From NCBI GenBank assembly GCA_000171875.1, contig ABHI01000002.1, forward strand, positions 248,001-312,000: a DNA stretch of 64,000 nt, written 5' to 3'. Source of the stretch: Flavobacteriales bacterium ALC-1 (GTDB taxonomy: Bacteria; Bacteroidota; Bacteroidia; Flavobacteriales; Flavobacteriaceae). A program made the translations under genes and the position numbers. Shown one piece after another: positions 1 to 8,273 of the stretch. Positions within the stretch are counted from its first letter, which is position 1. Each line of letters starts with the position of its first letter. Below the pieces are notes generated by a model. It did not search any database. It was given only the letters and a program-made list of their open reading frames with translations, and was not told where the DNA came from.

Positions 1-32
1 TAATTACATTTATTGAACGTAACAGAAAATAA
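1..32 (+). CDS. C-terminal tail of a gene entering from the left (possibly RimK-type ligase)
   Basis: A frame open from the window edge ends in TAA at 30-32 and encodes only ITFIERNRK. The tail looks like the last helix of an ATP-grasp ligase. RimK-type glutamate ligases are often next to the deacylase that follows in flavobacteria, so that identity is an inference from synteny. Nine residues are too few to prove that this is a gene. Confidence 0.3.
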   Translation, partial: ITFIERNRK

Positions 33-35
33 AAA

Positions 36-57
36 AGATTTCTGCTTTCGCAGGACA
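36..57. repeat. Short imperfect palindrome (TTCCTGC family), copy 1
   Basis: CTGC-TTTC-GCAG at 42-53 is flanked by TT and GA and lies just before the start codon at 63. It resembles the better copies at 35161-35181 and 57701-57722. This copy and the 35 kb copy both run into AAATATG at the following start codon. Confidence 0.45.
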
Positions 58-62
58 TAAAT

Positions 63-1031
63 ATGAGTGAAAAAGAAGTATTACATATACTCGGTGAAAA
101 AGTAGCACTCGGAAAAAGTGCCAAAGTAAGTTTTAATGTTGCCAAGTTGCACACACAAAACACTATTGATGTCCCAGTAATTATTGAACGTTCTAAAAAA
201 CCAGGACCAACAGTTTTAATTACAGCTGGCATTCACGGAGATGAAGTTAATGGTGTAGAAATTGTGCGTCAGATTATAGCAAAGGGCATTAATAAACCCA
301 AAAAAGGAACAATTATTTGTATTCCTGTGATTAATGTATTTGGATTTATCCATATGGATAGAGAGTTTCCTGATGGTCGTGATCTTAATCGCGTATTTCC
401 TGGCGGAAAAGGAGGTTCATTAGCTAGTAGAGTTGCTCATAAACTGATGACAGAAATTGTACCTCATGCTGATCTTATTTTAGATTTTCATACTGGTGGT
501 GCAGATCGTTTTAATGCAGCACAAATTCGTATTGTAAAAAATGAGATTGTTTTAGACGAATTAGCGCAAGTTTTTGGCGCACCTGTTATTTATTATTCAA
601 AGAACTTGAACAAATCTTTCAGAAATTCTTGTTATAAACTTGGCATTCCTATGCTTTTATTTGAAGGAGGCAAATCCTTTAATATAGATAGTACAATCAC
701 CAATACTGGTGTAAATGGAGCTAAACGAGTTTTACATCATTTAGATATGCTGGGTAGGAAGTTTAAGGTGTCTAAACCTAAGAAAAATGGCACAAAAATA
801 GTAGATAGTAAATGGGTACGTGCAAATCATTCGGGTATGTTTAAATCTATTGTTTCTGTGAATACACAAGTTAAAAAAGGTGATGTTTTAGGACATATTA
901 CTGATCCTTATGGTAGTTTTAATCATTTTGTAAAAGCACCAAATGACGGTTACATTTTTAATGTAAATGAATCACCTATTATTTACCAAGGTGATGCTAT
1001 TTTTCATATTTCTACAAAATTGGAATCGTGA
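63..1031 (+). CDS. Succinylglutamate desuccinylase/aspartoacylase family metallohydrolase
   Basis: This 322-residue cytoplasmic protein belongs to the zinc carboxypeptidase-like AstE/AspA family, which removes acyl groups from N-acyl amino acids. The zinc site is visible as GIHGDE (H58, E61) with a later ligand in DFHTGG (H143). The C-terminal third (about 250-320) is the usual beta-rich barrel-like extension. The ATG start is supported by the following MSEKEVLHIL and by the position just after the upstream gene's stop. It overlaps the next gene by a GTGA junction, so the two are translationally coupled. The exact substrate cannot be told from sequence. Confidence 0.85.
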   Translation: MSEKEVLHILGEKVALGKSAKVSFNVAKLHTQNTIDVPVIIERSKKPGPTVLITAGIHGDEVNGVEIVRQIIAKGINKPKKGTIICIPVINVFGFIHMDREFPDGRDLNRVFPGGKGGSLASRVAHKLMTEIVPHADLILDFHTGGADRFNAAQIRIVKNEIVLDELAQVFGAPVIYYSKNLNKSFRNSCYKLGIPMLLFEGGKSFNIDSTITNTGVNGAKRVLHHLDMLGRKFKVSKPKKNGTKIVDSKWVRANHSGMFKSIVSVNTQVKKGDVLGHITDPYGSFNHFVKAPNDGYIFNVNESPIIYQGDAIFHISTKLES

Positions 1032-1591
1032 ATAAATCTGAACTCAGAAAAAAATACAAATCACTTCGGAAAGCACTTTCTGAAGAACAAATAGAAGAGT
1101 ATAGCTTAGCGATAGCCAATCAATTGTTAAAACTAGATATTTGGGATAAATCTTTTTACCATATTTTTTTAACTATTGAAGAACAAAAGGAAATCAATAC
1201 CGACTACATCTTAAATATTTTAGCAGGAAAAGATAAAAACATTATCATTTCTAAAAGTAATTTTGAAGATTATTCCATGTCTCATTATCTATTAACAGAT
1301 AGCACAACAATTAAAAAAAACAACTACAATATTCCTGAGCCTGTTGATGGAATTGAGATTAAATCGTCTCAAATCAATGTTGTTTTTGTACCGCTTTTGG
1401 CATTTGATAAAATAGGAAACCGTATTGGCTACGGAAAAGGGTTTTATGATCGATTTTTAGCAGATTGCAAACCTGAAAGCCTAAAAATTGGTTTGTCATT
1501 TTTTGAGGTAGAAGCTGAAACTTTTGAGACTTCTAAAGATGATGTTCGGATAGATTATTGTGTAACTCCGAATCGCGTATGTCAGTTTTAG
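1028..1591 (+). CDS. 5-formyltetrahydrofolate cyclo-ligase
   Basis: This 187-residue enzyme converts 5-formyl-THF to 5,10-methenyl-THF with ATP, salvaging folate. The family signature is clear: a basic N-terminus (MNKSELRKKYKSLRKAL), FVPLLAFDKIGNRIGYG and GKGFYDRFL near residues 140-160. It starts with GTG at 1028, inside the stop of the upstream gene (GTGA). The length is normal for the family. Its 3' end overlaps the convergent lspA reading frame by 59 bp, and both proteins keep plausible C-termini. Confidence 0.92.
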   Translation: MNKSELRKKYKSLRKALSEEQIEEYSLAIANQLLKLDIWDKSFYHIFLTIEEQKEINTDYILNILAGKDKNIIISKSNFEDYSMSHYLLTDSTTIKKNNYNIPEPVDGIEIKSSQINVVFVPLLAFDKIGNRIGYGKGFYDRFLADCKPESLKIGLSFFEVEAETFETSKDDVRIDYCVTPNRVCQF

Positions 1592-2210
1592 ATATCTCCT
1601 TAAAAGCTCTCTTGTTAAATACAATTAAAATCCCAATACCTGTACTAATAGCAACATCTGCCACATTAAAAACAGGATCGAAAAAAGAGAAATGTTCACC
1701 TCCAAAAAATGGTAGCCATTCCGGTAAAACACCTCTCCAAATAGGGAAATGTAACATATCTACCACCTTGCCATGAAACACATCAGCATAACCTCCATCT
1801 TCTGGCAAAAGTTGCGCAACTTCTAACGCACTATCATTAAATAGCACTCCATAAAAAACAGAATCGATAATATTTCCTAAAGCACCTGCAAAGATTATTG
1901 CAATTGCAAAAATTAAGGTTTTTGACTTTTTCTTTTTAGTAACATCAATTAACCAAAATGCAATTCCGGTAACAGCAATAATTCTAAATAAAGTTAATAT
2001 AAGTTTTGCCGATTTATCAGAAATAAAAGTAAAAAAATCACTCAGTTTTGTTCCCCAAGCCATCCCATCATTCTCTACAAAAACAATCTCAAACCATGAT
2101 AAAACAGTAACGTTTTCATTAAGTTGAAAATTTGTTTTAATATAAATTTTACTGATTTGGTCTATCAGCAGAATAAGAATAATAATGATTGAAGCTTTCT
2201 TTAAAGACAT
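1533..2210 (-). CDS. lspA: Lipoprotein signal peptidase (signal peptidase II)
   Basis: LspA is the inner-membrane aspartyl protease that cleaves prolipoprotein signal peptides after lipidation. Its two catalytic aspartates are visible in GNIID (D116) and FNVAD (D185), with FVENDGMAWG for the conserved N-terminal motif and four hydrophobic segments. At 225 residues it is longer than proteobacterial LspA because of an insertion between the catalytic motifs (about 120-175), as is usual in Bacteroidetes. The window encodes several lipoproteins it would serve. In many flavobacteria it follows ileS-dksA directly; here two extra genes separate them. Confidence 0.93.
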   Translation of the reverse strand: MSLKKASIIIILILLIDQISKIYIKTNFQLNENVTVLSWFEIVFVENDGMAWGTKLSDFFTFISDKSAKLILTLFRIIAVTGIAFWLIDVTKKKKSKTLIFAIAIIFAGALGNIIDSVFYGVLFNDSALEVAQLLPEDGGYADVFHGKVVDMLHFPIWRGVLPEWLPFFGGEHFSFFDPVFNVADVAISTGIGILIVFNKRAFKEISKTDIRDSELHNNLSEHHL

Positions 2211-2317
2211 GTATTTTATTTAAAAGCATAAAATATTAATATGCTAAAACATAAACTTTGCTAAATTAATATTTATTAAGTTTACGTGGTTAGTGCAAAC
2301 CATTTATATTTTAAAAT

Positions 2318-2881
2318 ATGAAATTTAAATTATTATTGATAAGTCTTTTGACCTTTTATTTCATCGGTTTTTCTCAGATGAGATATGCAAAGGTAAAATT
2401 AAAAACAGGGGAAACAATTGACAATATTCATGGAAAACTAAAGAAGAAATCTTTTAAATATAAGACAATGGGAGATAATAAATCTAAAGAAATTAAACTC
2501 TCGGATATTGAATTATTGATAATAAGAGATTCAAATTTTGACAAAAAATATTATAGATTCTTTCAAACTACTACAAATAATAAATATATACCCGTAGAAT
2601 TACTAGTAGAAGGTGATAAGGTTAATTTGTATGTCGTAAAATATTATACTAAGATTACGGCACAAGGAATAACTTTGAATTATGAAAAAAACAGATATTA
2701 CGTAAAGAGAACAGAAGAAGAGAAATTAACTAAATTTCCTGATATTAATCTAAAAAACAATGTGTTAAGTTATTTTTCAGATTGTGATGATTTAACTTTA
2801 AAAATAGAAAATAGAGATTTTAAAATGCGAGATGGATTAGAACAAATTGTAGAATTTTATAATGAAAATTGTAAAATATAA
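2318..2881 (+). CDS. Secreted protein of unknown function
   Basis: I do not recognise a family for this 187-residue protein. It has a clear signal peptide (MKFKLLLISLLTFYFIGFSQ, ending in the flavobacterial ...FSQ cleavage context), then a lysine-rich, mostly beta region (residues 21-145) and a C-terminal segment with a CDD-x-C-like pair of cysteines near 155-185. It is very AT-rich. It sits divergent from lspA and ends five bases from the end of the convergent gene at 2886. Together with that gene it interrupts the common ileS-dksA-lspA order, so it may be a late insertion. Confidence 0.65.
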   Translation: MKFKLLLISLLTFYFIGFSQMRYAKVKLKTGETIDNIHGKLKKKSFKYKTMGDNKSKEIKLSDIELLIIRDSNFDKKYYRFFQTTTNNKYIPVELLVEGDKVNLYVVKYYTKITAQGITLNYEKNRYYVKRTEEEKLTKFPDINLKNNVLSYFSDCDDLTLKIENRDFKMRDGLEQIVEFYNENCKI

Positions 2882-2885
2882 ACAA

Positions 2886-3548
2886 TTATTGCTGTTTAGT
2901 GACTTCAATAGTTCCATTGATGCTGTGTAAATTCCATGTAGAGTTTTTTAAATCAAAATCTTGAACAACCACTTCGCCATGATTAGAAATTGCTTTTACA
3001 TCTGCATTAGTGGTAACAACGCTAATATTACCATCTATTGTATTTATTCTTCCTTGTTTTGCTTCTCCATTAATAGTAAAATGTCCTTGTAATAACTCAA
3101 TTGAAAGCGTATTATAATCACCTTTTAAATCAACAGAACCGATATCACTTTTGATATTAAGTTTTAAACCTTCAGGAATTTCGAGGTGTAATGTAGCAGC
3201 AATGACTTTATGCGCATTTCTTTTATCATCAGGTATATTCTCTAAAGACATAAATTCTAGACTGAGAATAAGTTTGTTGTCATCTTCTTTTGTAGTTATC
3301 TGATAACTATTCTGGTATTCTCCATCAAGTTTAGATGAAATTGAAATATAATCTGTCTTGGTAGTTACTACTGATATATTAAAAATCTGATTGCCATTGA
3401 TTGTAATGGTTTCAATATACTCTGCTGGTAATTTCTTTTCTAAAATATTTTGAGCCTCAATATTTAAAGCTGTAAAATATAAAGTAACGAGCATAAAAAA
3501 AGCCTTGAAATTAATTATCCAAGGCTTTATGATTTTGTTTTTGTTCAA
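2886..3548 (-). CDS. Secreted DUF4097-like putative adhesin
   Basis: From about residue 35 onward the protein is a chain of short alternating beta-strands (LNIKSDIGSVDL, FTINGEA, GRINTIDGNISV, VKAISNHGEVVV), which is the DUF4097/head-GIN-type single-strand beta-helix pattern. A signal sequence ends at LNIEAQ. Two starts are possible: TTG at 3548, which gives a lysine-bearing signal peptide, or ATG at 3494, which leaves only 15 residues before the cleavage point. The codons between the two starts form a perfect intrinsic-terminator hairpin (3495-3528). I use the longer form because it makes a better signal peptide. The function is unknown. Confidence 0.7.
   Translation of the reverse strand: MNKNKIIKPWIINFKAFFMLVTLYFTALNIEAQNILEKKLPAEYIETITINGNQIFNISVVTTKTDYISISSKLDGEYQNSYQITTKEDDNKLILSLEFMSLENIPDDKRNAHKVIAATLHLEIPEGLKLNIKSDIGSVDLKGDYNTLSIELLQGHFTINGEAKQGRINTIDGNISVVTTNADVKAISNHGEVVVQDFDLKNSTWNLHSINGTIEVTKQQ
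3495..3528 (-). terminator. Intrinsic terminator downstream of the dksA-like gene
   Basis: Read on the minus strand, AAAGCCTTG pairs perfectly with CAAGGCTTT across a 12-base AT-rich loop, and four further T follow, ending directly at an ATG (3494). It probably terminates the ileS-dksA transcript, yet it lies inside the longest reading of the next gene. Confidence 0.75.
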
Positions 3549-3554
3549 AATGTA

Positions 3555-3590
3555 ATCTCATTATGATGAGATCTCTTTTTTCAAAGAGAT
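3555..3590 (-). other. Two adjacent perfect stem-loops after the dksA stop
   Basis: ATCTCTTT-(4)-AAAGAGAT occupies 3571-3590 and ATCTCAT-(4)-ATGAGAT occupies 3555-3572; they share two bases. On the minus strand the first has a GAAA tetraloop. Neither is followed by a T-run, so they are 3'-UTR structures or mRNA stabilisers rather than terminators in themselves. Confidence 0.5.
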
Positions 3591-3593
3591 TGG

Positions 3594-3977
3594 TTACTTC
3601 TGCATGTTCTTAGCTTCAATACTTAACGTTGCGTGAGGTACTAATTTTAGACGTTCAGGGTTTATCAATTTACCTGTAACTCTGCAAACTCCATAAGTTT
3701 TATTTTCAATTCTAATTAAAGCATTTTTTAAATCTCTAATGAATTTTTCTTGACGAATGGCTAGTGCAGAATTAGATTCTTTACTCATTACAGCACTACC
3801 TTCATCAAACGCCTTAAACGTTGGCGAGGTATCTTCGGTGCCATTATTATGATCATTCATATAAGCACTTTTAATAAGTTCTAAATCGTGCTCAGCCTTA
3901 TCAATCTTATCTTGAATTAAAGCTCTAAATGCTTCTAAATCTTTATCTGAATATCTATTGTTTGTATCTGCTGCCAT
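3594..3977 (-). CDS. DksA/TraR-like RNA polymerase-binding protein lacking zinc cysteines
   Basis: This 127-residue protein has the DksA layout: a long helical coiled coil (about 10-90) with acidic residues at the tip region, then YGVCRVTGKLINPERL in the zinc-finger position. Classical DksA has four zinc cysteines; here only C98 remains, as is common in Bacteroidetes homologues. DksA proteins enter the RNA polymerase secondary channel and tune transcription with ppGpp. Whether this one responds to ppGpp is not visible. It starts six bases after the ileS stop, so it is co-transcribed with ileS. Confidence 0.85.
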   Translation of the reverse strand: MAADTNNRYSDKDLEAFRALIQDKIDKAEHDLELIKSAYMNDHNNGTEDTSPTFKAFDEGSAVMSKESNSALAIRQEKFIRDLKNALIRIENKTYGVCRVTGKLINPERLKLVPHATLSIEAKNMQK

Positions 3978-3982
3978 AAATT

Positions 3983-6900
3983 TTAATGTTTTTGAATAAA
4001 TAATTTGGTATTGACTTCATCAAAAGCAATTTCTATACCATTATTTAGTGTGTCTTTAATTTCTAATTCTTCTGTTAGGGTTTCTGATTTAATATACGCT
4101 TCATTTGAAGCAATTGCTGCTGCTACTTGAGCATCATTTTGAAGTTGCACATCAATTCTATCTGTAACTTCAAATCCTGAATCTTTACGCAAATTTTGAA
4201 TACGATTTACAAGCTCACGAGCAATCCCTTCTTTACGTAAATCATCACTTATTGTAACATCTAAAGCCACTGTTAATGATCCTTCATTAGCAACAAGCCA
4301 TCCTTCAATATCTTGAGATGTAATCTCTACATCTTCCAATCCCAAATTAATCATTTTTCCGTTAATTTCAACGTCTAAACTACTGTTTTGCTCGATTTTT
4401 TTAATGTCTTCGGCAGAAAATGCACTTATCGCACTAGAAATCAACCTCATATCTTTCCCAAACTTAGGTCCTAAGACTTTAAAGTTAGGCTTTATTTGTT
4501 TCACTAAAATATCTGAAGCGTCTTCTAAAAGTTCTACTTCTTTAATATTTACTTCGTGCTTAATTAAATCCGAAACCGCTGATATTTCATCCTTTTGTTG
4601 TTGACTATCTACAGGAATCATTATTTTTTGAAGCGGTTGACGTACTTTAATCTTCTCTTTAGCTCTCAACGATAATACTAATGAAGATATTGTCTGCGCA
4701 TTCTCCATTTTTCGTTCTAGAACTTTATCAATTGCCGAGTTATCAACTTTAGGAAATTCTGCTAAGTGTACACTTTCAAAACGCTCTTTTTTAGTCACTG
4801 CATTTAAGTCTAAATACAAGCGATCCATAAAAAATGGTGCTATTGGTGCTCCAAGTTTAGCAATTGTTTCCATACAGGTATAAAGCGTCTGATAGGCCGA
4901 AATTTTATCGGTTTGGTAATCACCTTTCCAAAAACGTCTTCTACTTAAACGCACGTACCAATTACTTAGATAATCTTGTGTAAAATTAGAAATAGCTCTA
5001 GCCGCTTTTGTTGGTTCGTATTCTGCATAAAACTTATCTACTTTTTCAATAAGTGTATTCAATTCAGATAGAATCCAACGGTCAATTTCTGGTCGTTCTT
5101 CTAACAGAATATCAGCTTCACTATAATTAAAATCATCGATATTAGTATATAGTGTGAAGAATGAATACGTATTATATAATGTTCCGAAAAACTTGCGACT
5201 CACTTCAGCAATACCATCACTATCAAACTTTAAGTTATCCCATGGATTGGCATTCATTATCATGTACCAACGTGTAGCATCAGCTCCATATTTTGATAAG
5301 GTTTCGAAAGGATCTGTAGCGTTACCTAAACGCTTAGACATCTTTTGACCATTCTTATCTAAAACTAGTCCGTTTGAGACCACATTTTTATAAGCTACAG
5401 AATCAAAAACCATGGTTCCTATAGCGTGTAGTGTATAAAACCATCCACGTGTTTGGTCTACTCCTTCAGCAATAAAATCTGCAGGAAAAGCTTCGTTGTT
5501 ATCTATTAGATTTTTGTTTTCAAACGGATAATGCCACTGCGCATAAGGCATAGATCCAGAATCGAACCATACATCAATTAAATCGCTTTCACGTTTCATT
5601 GGTTGTCCTAAAGGTGATACTAGTACGATTTTATCAACAACGTTTTTGTGCAGATCAATGGTTTCATAGTTAGCCTCAGACATATTACCGATTTCAAAAT
5701 CTGCAAAAATATCTTCAGACATGACGCCTGCTTCAACAGACTTTGCCATTTCAGCTTTCAATTCTTCTACAGAACCAACACATAATTGTTCTTTTCCATC
5801 TTCTGTTCTCCAGATTGGTAGAGGAATTCCCCAAAAACGAGAGCGTGACAAATTCCAGTCGTTTGCATTAGCTAACCAATTACCAAAACGTCCTTCTCCA
5901 GTTGATTTTGGTTTCCAGTTGATTGTAGTATTTAGCTCATGCATTCTACCTTTAACATCAGTAACCTTGATGAACCAAGAATCTAATGGATAATAAAGAA
6001 TTGGCTTGTCAGTTCTCCAACAATTTGGATAACTGTGCTTATATTTTTCGACTTTAAAAGCCTTGTTTTCAGTTTTTAATTTAATAGCAAGTTCAACATC
6101 TATAGAACGCTCTGGTGCCTCACCCTCATTGTAATATTCGTTCTTCACATACTTTCCACCAAACTCTCCCATTTCTGGTCTAAAACGTCCTTGTAAGTCT
6201 ACTAATGGCACTAAATTATCATTGTCATCCTTTACTAAAAGTGGTGGTATCTCTGGTGTTGCTTGTTTAGCTACTAAAGCATCATCTGCACCAAATGTTG
6301 GTGCTGTATGTACAATACCGGTTCCATCTTCAGTCGTTACAAAATCACCTGAAATGACTCTAAAGGCATTTTCAGGATTGTCGTTTGGTAAAGCGTAATC
6401 TAACAATTGCTCGTAAGTAATATCTACTAAATCTTTTCCTTTAAATTCTTTAACAACATAGAAAGGAATCTTTTTGTCCCCTTCTTTGTAATCTGTCAAT
6501 TCTGGTTTTGCCTCAACTTGCTTGTATTTACCATCGAATTGTTTGCCGACTAAATTCTTAGCCAAAACAACATTCATTGGTTTAAAGGTATATTGATTAT
6601 ATGTTTCTACCAACACATAATCAATCTTAGGTCCAACAGTTAATGCTGTATTACTTGGAAGCGTCCATGGTGTTGTCGTCCAAGCTAAGAAATAGATATC
6701 TCCTTCATTTTGTAAAAACTCTGGAAGCGAATCTTTATTCGCTTTAAACTGAGCTACTACTGTTGTATCTGTTACATCTTGGTACGTTCCTGGTTGATTT
6801 AACTCATGAGAGCTTAAACCTGTGCCAGCTTTAGGTGAATATGGTTGTATCGTATAACCTTTGTATAATAAATTTTTATCGTAAATCTGCTTCAATAACC

Positions 6901-7387
6901 ACCAAACAGATTCCATGTATTTAGACTTGTATGTAATGTATGGATCATCCATATCTACCCAATATCCCATTTTTTGTGTGAGGTCATTCCAGATATCGGT
7001 ATAACGCATTACAGCTTTTTTACACGCTTCGTTATACTCCTCTACTGTAATTTTAGTACCAATATCTTCTTTGGTAATCCCAAGTTCTTTTTCAACTCCA
7101 AGTTCAACAGGTAAACCATGTGTGTCCCAACCTGCTTTGCGTTTTACCTGAAACCCTTTCATGGTTTTGTAGCGTGGAAAAATATCTTTAATGGCTCTTG
7201 CTAATACATGATGAACACCAGGTAATCCATTAGCAGAAGGCGGCCCTTCAAAAAATACATAAGGAGGTTTTCCTTCTCTAGTGCTCACACTTTTTTCGAA
7301 GATATTATTTGCTTCCCAATAATTACCAATTTCATCGGCAACTTTTGATAAGTTAAGTCCTTTATATTCAGGGAACTTTGTGCTCAT
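3983..7387 (-). CDS. ileS: Isoleucyl-tRNA synthetase
   Basis: This 1134-residue class I synthetase charges tRNA-Ile and edits valine. The HIGH-type motif is GLPGVHHVLA near residue 55-65 and the KMSKS motif is NGQKMSKRLGN near 690. A long CP1 editing domain lies between them, followed by the anticodon-binding helices and a C-terminal extension with TLTEELEIKD. The length and HVLA variant place it with the long, eukaryote-like IleRS type; this type is associated with low mupirocin sensitivity, which is an inference here. The ATG start at 7387 gives the canonical MSTKFPEYKGLNL. Confidence 0.96.
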   Translation of the reverse strand: MSTKFPEYKGLNLSKVADEIGNYWEANNIFEKSVSTREGKPPYVFFEGPPSANGLPGVHHVLARAIKDIFPRYKTMKGFQVKRKAGWDTHGLPVELGVEKELGITKEDIGTKITVEEYNEACKKAVMRYTDIWNDLTQKMGYWVDMDDPYITYKSKYMESVWWLLKQIYDKNLLYKGYTIQPYSPKAGTGLSSHELNQPGTYQDVTDTTVVAQFKANKDSLPEFLQNEGDIYFLAWTTTPWTLPSNTALTVGPKIDYVLVETYNQYTFKPMNVVLAKNLVGKQFDGKYKQVEAKPELTDYKEGDKKIPFYVVKEFKGKDLVDITYEQLLDYALPNDNPENAFRVISGDFVTTEDGTGIVHTAPTFGADDALVAKQATPEIPPLLVKDDNDNLVPLVDLQGRFRPEMGEFGGKYVKNEYYNEGEAPERSIDVELAIKLKTENKAFKVEKYKHSYPNCWRTDKPILYYPLDSWFIKVTDVKGRMHELNTTINWKPKSTGEGRFGNWLANANDWNLSRSRFWGIPLPIWRTEDGKEQLCVGSVEELKAEMAKSVEAGVMSEDIFADFEIGNMSEANYETIDLHKNVVDKIVLVSPLGQPMKRESDLIDVWFDSGSMPYAQWHYPFENKNLIDNNEAFPADFIAEGVDQTRGWFYTLHAIGTMVFDSVAYKNVVSNGLVLDKNGQKMSKRLGNATDPFETLSKYGADATRWYMIMNANPWDNLKFDSDGIAEVSRKFFGTLYNTYSFFTLYTNIDDFNYSEADILLEERPEIDRWILSELNTLIEKVDKFYAEYEPTKAARAISNFTQDYLSNWYVRLSRRRFWKGDYQTDKISAYQTLYTCMETIAKLGAPIAPFFMDRLYLDLNAVTKKERFESVHLAEFPKVDNSAIDKVLERKMENAQTISSLVLSLRAKEKIKVRQPLQKIMIPVDSQQQKDEISAVSDLIKHEVNIKEVELLEDASDILVKQIKPNFKVLGPKFGKDMRLISSAISAFSAEDIKKIEQNSSLDVEINGKMINLGLEDVEITSQDIEGWLVANEGSLTVALDVTISDDLRKEGIARELVNRIQNLRKDSGFEVTDRIDVQLQNDAQVAAAIASNEAYIKSETLTEELEIKDTLNNGIEIAFDEVNTKLFIQKH

Positions 7388-7451
7388 GTTCTCAACATTC
7401 TAATAGAATCGCGAAATTAAGAATTTCTGTTTAAAGGATAGGTGATATCAT

Positions 7452-7485
7452 AAAAAAAAGCAAACGTAATTCGCTTGCTTTTTTT
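7452..7485. terminator. Bidirectional intrinsic terminator between ileS and the Crp/Fnr gene
   Basis: AAAAAAAGCAA (7453-7463) pairs with TTGCTTTTTTT (7475-7485); an inner CG/CG pair shortens the loop to TAATT. The A-run and T-run make it usable on both strands. In context it ends the minus-strand Crp/Fnr transcript and isolates ileS. Confidence 0.75.
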
Positions 7486-7590
7486 CGTTAGGGATATTTT
7501 TTGCTATTAATTATTAATTTGTAAATAAATTAATCTTAGAGCAAACATAATTCTAATAGACTAATTATATATTAACATATGTTAATTCTA

Positions 7591-8160
7591 CTACATTTCT
7601 TTTCTAATTCTACTTAATTGGACTGGTGAAATATTCAAAAATGAAGCAATTTGATATTGTGGAATCAAATTATCTATGTTAGGAATTTGTTTTCTTAATG
7701 CCATATACCTCTGAGTTGCATTTAAAGCCATGGTTTGTATTTGCTTTTTTTCATACATAATGAAGACATACTCTAAAATTCTATTATATAAATTGCTTAA
7801 TGCAATATCTGATTTAGTTAATTTAACAAAATCACAAAAATCAATCTCAAAAACAACAGAATCCACCAACGCTTCGTAACATAATATTGAAGGTTTATCT
7901 TCTACTATAGAAGAAAAAGCTCCAACAAAACTAATTGGTGTAAAAATGTTTTTTGTGATTTCTTTTCCAGATTCTAAAGTACAGAAAGCTCTCATAAGTC
8001 CAGAGACTAAAAAAACAATTTTAGTACTTTTCCCTCCCTGTTTAACAATAGTTTCACCTTGCTTTAAATGTTTCTTGGATGCTAAGTCTTTAAGAACAGA
8101 AAATGTCTCTAAAGAAACACCAAATTTTGATCTTAGAAAATCAAAATTAGAATTTGCCAT
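7591..8160 (-). CDS. Crp/Fnr-family transcriptional regulator
   Basis: The 189-residue protein has an N-terminal cyclic-nucleotide-binding-like beta roll (about 25-115, with LKQGETIVKQGGKSTKIVFLVSGLMR) and a C-terminal helix-turn-helix ending in QIASFLNISPVQLSRIRKEM. It lacks an N-terminal cysteine cluster like that of FNR, so it is probably not an Fe-S oxygen sensor. The compact C-terminus is typical of the many Bacteroidetes members of this family. It is transcribed alone. The effector is unknown. A CRP-type palindrome occurs at 56239-56254, but no link to this particular regulator can be shown. Confidence 0.85.
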   Translation of the reverse strand: MANSNFDFLRSKFGVSLETFSVLKDLASKKHLKQGETIVKQGGKSTKIVFLVSGLMRAFCTLESGKEITKNIFTPISFVGAFSSIVEDKPSILCYEALVDSVVFEIDFCDFVKLTKSDIALSNLYNRILEYVFIMYEKKQIQTMALNATQRYMALRKQIPNIDNLIPQYQIASFLNISPVQLSRIRKEM

Positions 8161-8273
8161 TTTTTAATTTTTAATAATATGGCTGAATTTCTGTGTTTTA
8201 TTTATTTAGAACAAATATTTTCTATAAACGCATCTTAAAATGGGTTTATACTCCATTTAATTGATAAATTAAT

